This document shows positions 1 to 7,069 of a stretch of DNA of 13,803 bases, piece by piece (within the stretch, counting starts at the first letter, position 1; each line of letters opens with the position of its first letter). Source of the stretch: JBCBZH01 sp039815415 (lineage in GTDB: Bacteria; Bacteroidota; Rhodothermia; Rhodothermales; Rubricoccaceae); the NCBI GenBank assembly GCA_039815415.1, contig JBCBZH010000093.1:1-13803 (forward strand). Reading direction: 5' to 3'. A model generated the notes under the pieces. That model ran no database searches, was not told the DNA's origin, and was given only the letters and a program-made list of their open reading frames with translations. The translations under genes were made by a program, and so were the position numbers.

Positions 1-65
1 AACCGCAGTCGCCGCCGCGCGTTAACCTGCCCCGATCCTCTTTGGCCTCACGCCGCAGCCCGACG

Positions 66-3000
66 ATGCCCGACCAGCCGAGCCTGTTTGATTCCCCCGC
101 CGAGCCGACGCCGCCGTCCGTCAGCCCGACGCCGACCGACGACACGCCGCCCTGGGAAACCGACGCGCTGACGACAGGGACTCCGGACGCCAGTTCGAGA
201 GCCCCGCCTGAGGCGCCGACCGCCGATCTGGTCAACGAACTGCCGACCGACGACACGCCGCCGTGGGACATGTTCGCTGAGGGTGACGCCATCGCCGACG
301 ACAACGCAGCCGAGACGCGTGAGACCCTGTTTCTGGCCGACGCGATGGCCCTTGCCTACCGCGCCTTCTTCTCGATGAAGAATGCCAGCCTGAGCGCGCC
401 CGATGGCACCGACACGCGCACGCTCTACGGCTTCTCGACCGCACTTCTGAAACTGCTCGAGGATCACCAGCCCGAACACATCGCCGTCGTGTTCGACGCC
501 ATCGGGCCGGGCGGCACCTTCCGCGATCAGCTCTACGAAGACTACAAGGCCCATCGCCCGCCGACGCCGCCCGAGATCGTCGACAACATCCCGCTCATCA
601 AGGAGCTGGCGAAGGGGTTCGACATTCCGGTGCTCGAGGTCCCTGGCGTGGAGGCCGACGACGTGATTGGGACGTTGGCACGCCGTGCGGAGGAAGAGGG
701 CGTAGACGTGGTCATCTTCTCGCCCGACAAGGATTTTCGCCAGCTTCTGTCGGACTCCGAGACCGGCGCGGGAGCGGGTGAAATCCACATGCTTCGCCCG
801 CCGTACATGGGCGAGGCGTTCAGCCGGGAGACCGCCGACACCTTCCGCGAGAAGTACGACGGCCTCGAGCCCGCCCAGTTCATCGACCTGCTCGCGCTGA
901 TGGGCGACACCGCCGACAACGTTCCCGGCGTGCCGGGCATCGGCGAGAAGACGGCGGTGAAGCTCATCAACGAGTACGGCGACATCGAGAATCTGATCGA
1001 GCACGCGGAGGACCTCAAGGGCAAGCGCGCCCGCGAGGGCATGATGAACCACGCCGACGACGCGCGCCTCTCTCGCCAGCTCGTCACCATCCTGACGGAC
1101 GTGGAGCTGGACCTCGACTGGCACACGCTCCGACGCACCGACCCCGACATGGACGCGCTCAACGCGCTCTACGACCGGGTCGGCTTCGGGACGCGGCTTC
1201 GCACCCGGACGACAGACTACGCCGAGGGGCGTGTCCGCCAGCGCAGCAGCGGCGGCTGGACCCGTCGTGCTGCCGCCGACGATGCCGGCGACGATCCTGC
1301 CCTCGACTTCGACTTCGGTCCGTACGAGCCCGTCACGGAGATGAGCGAGAGTGACGTGGACTATCAGACCGTCTACGGCCACGACGAGCTGGCGAAAGCC
1401 TCGGGCATCACCGACGCCGCTGAGGTGCTTGCATTTGACACCGAGACCACGTCGGTCGACTCCATGATGGCGTCGCTGGTGGGTCTTTCTCTCGCCAGCT
1501 CGGAGAAGCAGGCCGTGTACCTGCCCACGCCGCTTCCCGACGGAACGCCGGAGCAGGCCGCACTGGATGGGATCAGGCCGGTTCTCGAGAACGCGGAGCT
1601 GGCGAAGGTGGGCCACAACATCAAGTATGACCTGATCGTGATGGCGCGGCATGGCGTGCAGGTGCGCGGGCCGGTGTTCGATACGATGGTGGCACACTAC
1701 CTCATCAGCCCGGAGGCCAGTCACAAGATGGACGATGTCTCCAGCTTCTACCTCAACTACCGCCCTCAGCCCATCACCGACCTGATTGGGACGGGCAAGA
1801 ATGCGCTCTCCATGCGCGACGTGCCGGTGGAAGACGTGGGGCCATACGCCTGTGAGGATGCCGACGTGGCGCTGCGCCTCATGCCAGTGCTCCGCAAGAA
1901 GCTGGCGTCGATGGACGACGACGGACGTTTGCTCCAGATCGCTGAGGAGATCGAGTTCCCGCTCGTACCGGTGCTGGCACACATGGAGATGCAGGGCGTC
2001 AAGATCTCCGAGAAAGTGCTGGCCGACATCTCCGACCAGCTCGAGACCCAACTCGCCGATCTAGAGGCGCAGATCTTCGAGCTGGCGGGCCGGGAGTTCA
2101 CCATCGGCTCCACGGTGCAGCTCGGCGAGGTGCTGTTCAACGATCTACCCACTGACGAGGAGCGCGCCGCCGCCGAGCAGTGGGCGCAGGATGTGCGGGA
2201 CAACGAGGCCGGGGAGGTTGCGGGCGACCCCGACGCCAAGCCCAAGACCAAGAAGCAGCTCAAGGAGGAGGCGCCGACGTTCGGCATCGGCCTGGAGGCG
2301 CTGGGCAAGACCAAGACGGGGCGGCCCAAGACGGACGAGGGCGTGCTCTCCGAGCTGGCACAGACCCACGAGCTTCCCGCCCTCGTTCTCGACTGGCGCA
2401 AGATCTCGAAGCTCAAGTCCACCTACGTGGACCGCCTCCCGGAGTTGATCCACCCCGAGACGGGGCGCGTCCACACCGACTTCAACCAGACCGTCACGGC
2501 CACCGGCCGCCTCAGCTCGAGCAACCCCAACCTCCAGAACATCCCCATCCGCACAGATCTTGGAAAAGAGATCCGCCGGGCGTTCGTGGCGGAGCCCGGC
2601 TGCGTGCTGGTGGCGGCAGACTATGCCCAGATCGAGCTTCGGATTCTGGCCTCGATGTCAGGCGACCCTGGACTCATCGAGGCGTTCGAGAACGAGCTGG
2701 ACATCCACACGGCCACCGCTGCACGCGTCTTCGGCGTGGACTACGACGCCGTAGATCGCGACCAGCGCAACAAGGTCAAGCAGGTCAACTACGGCATCCC
2801 GTACGGCATTTCGGCTTTCGGGCTGGCGAACCGGCTCCGCATCGGCAACTCCGAGGCGCAGGAGCTGATCGACCAGTACCATGCGTCGTATCCCAAGGTG
2901 GGCGGCTTCCTCAACGGGCTGATGGAGGATGCCCGCCGGACGGGCTACGTGGAAACGCTGCTCGGGCGCCGCCGCTACGTCCCGCAGATCACGTCCCGCA

Positions 3001-3293
3001 ACCCCAACGACCGCGCCTACGCCGAGCGCATCGCGGTCAACATGCCCATCCAGGGCACGCAGGCGGACATGATCAAGAAGGCGATGATCGCCATTCACAC
3101 CCGCCTCCAGACTGGCACCCTAGACAGCCGGATGATCCTGCAAGTCCACGACGAGCTGGTGTTCGAAGCGCCGGAATCCGAAGTCGAGGCGCTGTCCGAG
3201 CTGGTGCGCGAGGAGATGATCGCCGCGCTTCCGCTCAAGGTGCCGGTGGTGGTGGACGTGGGCGTGGCCGACAACTGGCTGGACGCGCACTGA
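66..3293 (+). CDS. polA: DNA polymerase I (5' nuclease, 3'-5' exonuclease and polymerase)
   Basis: This 1075-residue family A polymerase serves DNA repair and Okazaki-fragment processing. Residues 1-85 are a Pro/Asp-rich tail. The 5' nuclease starts at residue 86 (ETLFLAD), with its helix-3-turn-helix near 281-302 (GDTADNVPGVPGIGEKT). The proofreading domain keeps its acidic residues: Asp458 and Glu460 in FDTET, GHNIKYD, and YACEDAD. In the polymerase, motif A is ADYAQIELR (Asp852), motif B is RNKVKQVNYG (Arg901, Lys905, Tyr909) and motif C is VHDE (Asp1029, Glu1030). All three activities therefore look intact. It is longer than the usual 930 or so residues because of the tail and a charged insertion of about 45 residues (694-738) in the thumb. 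I chose ATG 66. The frame is open back to TTG 42, and Met69 (ATG 270) is an alternative start that would remove most of the tail. Function is certain; the start is moderately sure. Confidence 0.97.
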   Translation: MPDQPSLFDSPAEPTPPSVSPTPTDDTPPWETDALTTGTPDASSRAPPEAPTADLVNELPTDDTPPWDMFAEGDAIADDNAAETRETLFLADAMALAYRAFFSMKNASLSAPDGTDTRTLYGFSTALLKLLEDHQPEHIAVVFDAIGPGGTFRDQLYEDYKAHRPPTPPEIVDNIPLIKELAKGFDIPVLEVPGVEADDVIGTLARRAEEEGVDVVIFSPDKDFRQLLSDSETGAGAGEIHMLRPPYMGEAFSRETADTFREKYDGLEPAQFIDLLALMGDTADNVPGVPGIGEKTAVKLINEYGDIENLIEHAEDLKGKRAREGMMNHADDARLSRQLVTILTDVELDLDWHTLRRTDPDMDALNALYDRVGFGTRLRTRTTDYAEGRVRQRSSGGWTRRAAADDAGDDPALDFDFGPYEPVTEMSESDVDYQTVYGHDELAKASGITDAAEVLAFDTETTSVDSMMASLVGLSLASSEKQAVYLPTPLPDGTPEQAALDGIRPVLENAELAKVGHNIKYDLIVMARHGVQVRGPVFDTMVAHYLISPEASHKMDDVSSFYLNYRPQPITDLIGTGKNALSMRDVPVEDVGPYACEDADVALRLMPVLRKKLASMDDDGRLLQIAEEIEFPLVPVLAHMEMQGVKISEKVLADISDQLETQLADLEAQIFELAGREFTIGSTVQLGEVLFNDLPTDEERAAAEQWAQDVRDNEAGEVAGDPDAKPKTKKQLKEEAPTFGIGLEALGKTKTGRPKTDEGVLSELAQTHELPALVLDWRKISKLKSTYVDRLPELIHPETGRVHTDFNQTVTATGRLSSSNPNLQNIPIRTDLGKEIRRAFVAEPGCVLVAADYAQIELRILASMSGDPGLIEAFENELDIHTATAARVFGVDYDAVDRDQRNKVKQVNYGIPYGISAFGLANRLRIGNSEAQELIDQYHASYPKVGGFLNGLMEDARRTGYVETLLGRRRYVPQITSRNPNDRAYAERIAVNMPIQGTQADMIKKAMIAIHTRLQTGTLDSRMILQVHDELVFEAPESEVEALSELVREEMIAALPLKVPVVVDVGVADNWLDAH
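131..268 (+). repeat. Duplicated 27-base segment in the polA 5' end encoding PTDDTPPW
   Basis: Positions 131-157 and 242-268 are identical at 26 of 27 bases. Their starts lie 111 bases (37 codons) apart, so the reading frame is kept. Each copy encodes PTDDTPPW followed by an acidic residue (E or D). Copies this similar suggest a recent duplication or selection on the peptide. The preserved frame supports translation of this region and therefore an upstream start for polA. Confidence 0.85.
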
Positions 3294-3310
3294 TCGCCAG
3301 CTTGAGATGT

Positions 3311-3367
3311 CAGATCTCGTCCCCTCTCCCGCTGGGAGAGGGACAGGGTGAGGGGTAGCCACGCTGG
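3311..3367. repeat. 57-base interspersed hairpin repeat, copy 1 (REP-like)
   Basis: This 57-base block downstream of polA recurs at 9847-9903 with only three differences. It contains a perfect 9-base inverted repeat, CCCTCTCCC and GGGAGAGGG, around the loop GCT (3322-3342), followed by a G-rich tail. From memory it resembles the widespread extragenic palindrome family whose accidental translations read like LTLSLSQRERG. It could end or stabilise the polA transcript, but it lacks a T-tract, so it is not a canonical intrinsic terminator. Confidence 0.8.
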
Positions 3368-3414
3368 TGGATGCACGAATCCAGGGGAATGGAGATCGTC
3401 ACTCCAGCCACTCT

Positions 3415-3445
3415 CGAGCTGGCGATATGACCTCCCGCCAGCTCG
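3415..3445. repeat. Perfect inverted pair of the 10-mer motif (10-11-10)
   Basis: CGAGCTGGCG (3415-3424) and CGCCAGCTCG (3436-3445) form a perfect 10-base inverted repeat with an 11-base spacer, followed by a short run of T (GTTTCC). It lies between polA and the lipoprotein gene. As RNA it could fold into a GC-rich stem and act as a weak terminator. As DNA it places two motif copies 21 bases apart, about two helical turns. Inverted pairs of DNA uptake sequences serve as terminators in Neisseria, so a similar double role is plausible here but unproven. Confidence 0.75.
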
Positions 3446-3481
3446 TTTCCCGTGTACAAGACACACCCAGCCTCGATCCTC

Positions 3482-4114
3482 ATGCGCCCAGCCCTTTTCG
3501 CCCTCGCCCTCCTCGCCAGCGCGTGCGCCAGTGACACCTCCGACACGCCTGACGCCAGCTCGTCGCCAGGTACAGAGCCCGAGACCGCTGCAGTAGAGAC
3601 CGCCTCTGCCAGCGATGCGGAGTGTCTCGTCGGCACATGGCAGATCGATCCGGCCTCGATGGACCTGGACAAGGTGGAGGGCATCCAGGACATCCCAAAC
3701 GCCAACTTCTCTGTGGGCGAGACGTCTGGGCGTGCGCTCATCGCCTTCGAGCCCGACGGCAGTGCCATGCAGACCTTCGAGGACTTCTCGATGACCATCA
3801 ACGCGGCCGTGTCCGGGATGCAGATGAGTGTTCGCAACGACTACAGCGGCACCGCCAACGGGACCTACACTGTCGAGGACGACCGAATCGTGATGGAGCC
3901 GGGCGGTGCTGACCTGTCGGTATCGGTGAGCGTCAACGGTGGGGCTCCCATCAACAACCCGATGGGCGTCGAGAGCCTGTTCGCCGAGGGGGAGCGGGGC
4001 CGGACGGCCTTCACCTGCTCGGACGACGAACTGAGGGTCAACATTCACAGCCCAGACAGTGCGGGCGGCGAAGAGTTCATCCGCGACGTGCGCTACACGC
4101 GCGTAGCCGGATAG
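3482..4114 (+). CDS. Small lipoprotein, lipocalin-like fold suspected
   Basis: A predicted 210-residue exported lipoprotein of unknown function. The N-terminus MRPALFALALLASAC is a short lipoprotein signal peptide with the lipidated Cys at position 15. It is followed by about 30 residues of Ser/Thr/Asp/Glu/Pro linker. The mature domain begins CLVGTW (Cys48), the G-x-W entry typical of lipocalin-like beta barrels, and has alternating beta-strand-like segments. A second Cys (residue 179) sits in FTCSDDEL and could pair with Cys48. I chose ATG 3482 because it places the signal peptide at the very N-terminus; GTG 3452 would add ten polar residues in front. No Shine-Dalgarno is evident. It stands alone after polA and converges on the Lrp-type regulator. 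Gene reality is well supported; the fold is an inference. Confidence 0.85.
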   Translation: MRPALFALALLASACASDTSDTPDASSSPGTEPETAAVETASASDAECLVGTWQIDPASMDLDKVEGIQDIPNANFSVGETSGRALIAFEPDGSAMQTFEDFSMTINAAVSGMQMSVRNDYSGTANGTYTVEDDRIVMEPGGADLSVSVSVNGGAPINNPMGVESLFAEGERGRTAFTCSDDELRVNIHSPDSAGGEEFIRDVRYTRVAG

Positions 4115-4124
4115 GGGCGCCAAC

Positions 4125-4155
4125 CGCCAGCCCGTTGCCGTGCTGCGAGCTGGCG
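4125..4155. repeat. Near-perfect inverted pair of the 10-mer motif between convergent genes
   Basis: CGCCAGCCCG (4125-4134) and CGAGCTGGCG (4146-4155) are inverted copies with one mismatch and an 11-base spacer. They sit in the 53-base gap between the lipoprotein gene (+) and the Lrp-type gene (-). A bidirectional terminator is possible from this position, although no T-tract flanks it. The arm order is opposite to that of the pair at 3415-3445, while the spacer is identical. Confidence 0.65.
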
Positions 4156-4167
4156 ATGACTCGGACC

Positions 4168-4602
4168 TCAACTCGGGACGACGGACCGGCGCGGCAGGGG
4201 CGTTGAGAGGATGAGCTGCGTCACGGGCTCGCCGAAGGGGAGCAGCCGGTCGATGAGCTCTTCTAGGGCTTCCATCGACGCTACCGCCACAATCATCACC
4301 AGCGAGCTGCTGCCCGTGGTGCGGTGGCACACCAGCACGTCGGGCATGGCCTGAATCTGATCCACGCTGCGCTGGAAGCGGGCGCGGTCTACCTGCATGT
4401 GCAGCACGGCCTGCACCGGGCGCCCCAACTGGGCCAGGTTCACGGTCGCGTGGTAGCCGGTAAGGACGCCGTCCATCTCAAGGCGCTGGACCCGCTCCGA
4501 GACGGCAGGGGAAGAGAGCCCCACGCGGCGCCCCAACTCGGCGAACGACAGCCGGGCATTGTCTTGCAGCTCCGTCAAGATGCAGTGGTCAATTTTGTCC
4601 AT
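4168..4602 (-). CDS. Lrp/AsnC-family transcriptional regulator
   Basis: A 144-residue protein of typical Lrp/AsnC length. The N-terminus (MDKIDHCILTELQDNARLSF) leads into a winged helix-turn-helix over about residues 20-55 (ELGRRVGLSSPAVSERVQRL, then EMDGVLTGY). The rest (about 65-140) is the alpha/beta RAM domain that binds amino-acid effectors and drives dimer or octamer assembly, including VLVCHRTTGSSSLVMIVAV. The gene is divergent from hutU across a 251-base region. Family members often control the adjacent divergent operon and themselves, so control of histidine use is a reasonable inference, not something the sequence proves. The direct repeats at 4607-4671, just upstream of its start, are candidate autoregulatory sites. 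Confidence 0.93.
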   Translation of the reverse strand: MDKIDHCILTELQDNARLSFAELGRRVGLSSPAVSERVQRLEMDGVLTGYHATVNLAQLGRPVQAVLHMQVDRARFQRSVDQIQAMPDVLVCHRTTGSSSLVMIVAVASMEALEELIDRLLPFGEPVTQLILSTPLPRRSVVPS

Positions 4603-4606
4603 GCCG

Positions 4607-4671
4607 AAGAATCAAAGGCGAGATCCATCGTAGTCTAAAGAATCAGCGGTTTGCGTGCGCGATATCCATCG
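4607..4671. promoter_or_regulatory. Candidate regulator sites: two direct repeats upstream of the Lrp-type gene
   Basis: AAGAATCA occurs at 4607-4614 and 4638-4645 (31 bases apart), and ATCCATCG at 4623-4630 and 4664-4671 (41 bases apart). Together they make a paired direct repeat in the divergent intergenic region, starting five bases upstream of the regulator's start codon. Lrp-family proteins commonly bind several phased sites next to their own promoter. No clear promoter consensus was recognised, so this is a weak call. Confidence 0.35.
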
Positions 4672-4727
4672 ATTGCCTCTGGGCGTGTTCCCACGCTGGT
4701 GCCTAGCCTGTGCCCCTGACCCCACCA

Positions 4728-4831
4728 GGGGGTGTCATTCTGAGCGCAGGGGAGATGTCCGCGAGGTGGACTCGTGAAGGCCTGGCCGTGGCCAGACCAA
4801 GGTTTCCGCTTGCGCTCGGAGTGGCAGCCCC
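4728..4831. repeat. About 104-base palindromic element upstream of hutU (MITE/REP-like or structured leader)
   Basis: The outer arms 4728-4748 and 4811-4831 are inverted repeats of 21 bases with four mismatches. Three of the four are T/C differences that would be G-U pairs in RNA. The left arm contains TGTCATTCTGAGCGCA and the right arm TGCGCTCGGAGTGGCA. Inside lie two small hairpins: GTCC/GGAC (4757-4771) and a perfect CTGGCC-GT-GGCCAG (4782-4795), giving a three-way-junction shape. TGTCATTCTGAGC is, from memory, a common interspersed-repeat signature in many bacteria. The element ends 22 bases before the hutU start, so it could also lie in the hutU leader RNA. A further small stem, CCCCTG/CAGGGG (4713-4718 and 4726-4731), overlaps its left edge. 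Confidence 0.65.
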
Positions 4832-4853
4832 GCATGGTTCTCTGAGGCGCTCA

Positions 4854-6515
4854 ATGATCCAGACGGCTTCTATCCGTGCCCCACGCGGCACCTCCCTCCG
4901 TTGCAAGGGCTGGCAGCAGGAAGCTGCCCTGCGGATGCTGATGAACAACCTCGACCCCGAGGTGGCCGAGCGGCCCGACGAGCTGGTGGTCTACGGCGGC
5001 TCCGGGAAGGCCGCGCGCAATTGGGAGGCGTACCACGCGATCGTCACTACGCTGGAACGGCTGGAGAACGATGAGACGTTGCTCGTGCAGAGCGGAAAGC
5101 CCGTCGGCGTCTTCCGCACCCACGACGAGGCCCCGCGCGTGCTGATCGCCAACTCGTGGCTGGTGCCCCGCTGGGCGACCTGGGACCGGTTCCGCCAGCT
5201 CGAGGCCGAGGGCCTGACCATGTACGGCCAGATGACCGCCGGGAGCTGGATCTACATCGGCACGCAGGGCATCCTGCAGGGGACGTACGAGACGTTCGCG
5301 GCCTGTGCGGAGCAGCACTTTGGTGGCTCCTTGGCGGGGAAGCTGGTGGTGACGGCTGGCCTCGGCGGCATGGGCGGAGCGCAGCCGCTCGCGGCCACCA
5401 TGAACGGGGCGGCGTTCCTCGGCATCGAGGTGGACCCGGAGCGCATTCAGCGCCGTGTGGACACCGGCTACTGCGACCGCATTGAGACCGATGTAGACGT
5501 AGCCCTGAACGCGGTGCTCAGCGCAAAGGCGGCGGGCGAGTCGCTGTCGGTCGGGCTGGTGGGCAACGCTGCCGACGTGCTCCCCGAACTGGTGCGCCGG
5601 GGTGTGGAGGTGGACGTGGTGACGGACCAGACGAGCGCCCACGATCTTCGCGTCGGCTACATCCCGGCAGGGTACAGCCTGGAACAGGCCGCTCTTCTTC
5701 GCCAGCGCGATCCAGCGGCCTACGAAGACGCCGTGCTGGACTCGATGGAGGCGCACATCCAGGCCATGCTGGCGCTGCAGGCGAATGGCACCATCGCGTT
5801 CGACTATGGCAACAACCTGCGGGGCCAAGTCGCCGACCTACGCGGCCTGACGGACGCCTTCAGGATCCCTGGGTTCGTGCCCGAGTACATTCGTCCGCTC
5901 TTCTGCAAGGGCTCCGGTCCGTTTCGCTGGGCGGCGCTCTCGGGCAACCCGGCGGATATCGCGGCCACCGACGAGGCCATCCTCGATCTGTTTCCGCATA
6001 AGGAGCCGCTGCACCGCTGGATTCGGATGGCCCGCGATAAGGTTCACTTCCAGGGCCTCCCGGCACGCATCTGCTGGCTCGAGTATGGCGAACGTGCGGA
6101 GGCCGGTGCACGCTTCAACGAGCTGGTGAAAGCCGGGAAGGTGGAGGCGCCGCTCGTGATCGGGCGAGACCACCTCGACACGGGCTCGGTCGCCAGCCCG
6201 AACCGGGAGACGGAAGGCATGAAGGACGGCTCCGACGCCATCGGCGACTGGCCGCTCTTGAACGCGATGCTCAACACGGCCTGTGGGGCGAGCTGGGTGA
6301 GCCTCCACCACGGCGGCGGCGTGGGCATCGGCTACTCGATGCACAGCGGCATGGTGTGCGTGGCCGAGGGCACGGAGTCTTCTGGGCGCCGCCTCGAGCG
6401 CGTGCTCACCGCCGACCCTGGCACGGGCGTCATGCGCCACGCCGATGCAGGCTACGAGACGGCCATCGAGACCGCTCAGGAGCGCGGCGTGGACCTTCCT
6501 CTCATTACCGGCTGA
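4854..6515 (+). CDS. hutU: Urocanate hydratase (urocanase)
   Basis: A 553-residue cytosolic enzyme, the usual length. It converts urocanate to 4-imidazolone-5-propionate, the second step of histidine breakdown, using a tightly bound NAD+. The urocanase signature FQGLPARICW is present in full at residues 399-408, with the conserved Cys407. A glycine-rich NAD-binding segment GLGGMGGAQPLA begins at residue 169. Other family blocks are DHLDTGSVASPNRETE and SLHHGGGVGIGYSMHSG. I chose ATG 4854 because family homology begins just after it (RGTSLRCKGWQQEAALRMLM). The frame stays open upstream to 4710, but that stretch lies in a palindromic repeat. It is the first gene of the hut cluster; the next gene starts 8 bases after its stop. 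Confidence 0.97.
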   Translation: MIQTASIRAPRGTSLRCKGWQQEAALRMLMNNLDPEVAERPDELVVYGGSGKAARNWEAYHAIVTTLERLENDETLLVQSGKPVGVFRTHDEAPRVLIANSWLVPRWATWDRFRQLEAEGLTMYGQMTAGSWIYIGTQGILQGTYETFAACAEQHFGGSLAGKLVVTAGLGGMGGAQPLAATMNGAAFLGIEVDPERIQRRVDTGYCDRIETDVDVALNAVLSAKAAGESLSVGLVGNAADVLPELVRRGVEVDVVTDQTSAHDLRVGYIPAGYSLEQAALLRQRDPAAYEDAVLDSMEAHIQAMLALQANGTIAFDYGNNLRGQVADLRGLTDAFRIPGFVPEYIRPLFCKGSGPFRWAALSGNPADIAATDEAILDLFPHKEPLHRWIRMARDKVHFQGLPARICWLEYGERAEAGARFNELVKAGKVEAPLVIGRDHLDTGSVASPNRETEGMKDGSDAIGDWPLLNAMLNTACGASWVSLHHGGGVGIGYSMHSGMVCVAEGTESSGRRLERVLTADPGTGVMRHADAGYETAIETAQERGVDLPLITG

Positions 6516-6523
6516 TTCGACGC

Positions 6524-7069
6524 ATGCGCTGGATCCTTCTCGTGGGCCTTGCCCTCCTCGCCAGCTCGTCGCACGCCCAGGGGGCAGAGGACCCAGCTGG
6601 CGATGACGACATCTCGCTCATCGTTCGGATCGAACGGGCTGTATGGGCGTCCGCAGACCGCGTTGCCGATGACTTCAAGAGGACGTTCGAGGTGGATCCC
6701 ACCGACGTGCTCTCCGAGCAGCTTCGTCGTGTGCGGCAACGTGGGTACGCCGCCGGGGTCCAGGCAGCGGAGGCCAAGCTGCTGGTCGAGTTGCTGGGCG
6801 CGCTGCGCCAGGACCGAGGCGATGCCATCCCGCTCTGCGCCGACGAGCTGGCTCTCCGTCGCCAGCTCGACCTTCTCGTGATCGCGGGTGACGATCTGGT
6901 AGAGCTGGATCCGTCCCGATTCGAGGAGGAGGCGTTCGATGCGGCAGCGTTTCAAGGCCGGATGGCAGAGGTGGTGGAACCGTTGCGCGAGCTGGCGGCA
7001 GCGCACGTGAGCGAGGTACAGGACGTGTGCCAGACGGTGCCAGAGCCACATCGCCACGACGGACCATGA
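6524..7069 (+). CDS. Exported protein of unknown function inside the hut operon
   Basis: A 181-residue protein I do not recognise. It begins MRWILLVGLALLASSSHAQG, a clear signal peptide with a likely cut after SHA, so it should act in the periplasm or outside the cell. The mature part is Glu/Asp/Leu-rich and probably mostly helical (for example LRRVRQRGYAAGVQAAEAKL and FQGRMAEVVEPLRELAAAHV). It has just two Cys (105 and 169), which could form a disulfide. ATG 6524 starts 8 bases after hutU, and its stop overlaps the hutH start as ATGA, so it is almost certainly translated within the hut operon. A role in periplasmic histidine or urocanate handling is tempting but unsupported by any motif. Two 10-mer-type motifs form a 9-base inverted repeat inside it (6844-6869). 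Confidence 0.88.
   Translation: MRWILLVGLALLASSSHAQGAEDPAGDDDISLIVRIERAVWASADRVADDFKRTFEVDPTDVLSEQLRRVRQRGYAAGVQAAEAKLLVELLGALRQDRGDAIPLCADELALRRQLDLLVIAGDDLVELDPSRFEEEAFDAAAFQGRMAEVVEPLRELAAAHVSEVQDVCQTVPEPHRHDGP

Noticed and set aside
48..2051. Very long open frame on the minus strand opposite polA (667 codons)
   Set aside because: It is a by-product of high-GC codon bias on the real polA strand. Its translation is low-complexity (His/Arg/Val-rich) with no domain.
2180..3358. 392-codon plus-strand frame overlapping the 3' half of polA
   Set aside because: It overlaps the catalytic polymerase domain in another frame, and its Gly/Arg/Pro-rich translation has no family features.
3095..4330. 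411-codon minus-strand frame through the polA end, a repeat and the lipoprotein gene
   Set aside because: It crosses a hairpin repeat and two well-supported genes, and it has no recognisable protein features.
4710..4853. N-terminal extension of hutU
   Set aside because: The frame runs through a palindromic repeat; family similarity begins only after ATG 4854.
6844..6869. Internal terminator from the 9-base inverted motif pair inside the exported-protein gene
   Set aside because: There is no T-tract, it lies inside a well-supported frame, and the downstream hutH is translationally coupled; it is better explained as two motif copies encoding ELA and RQL.
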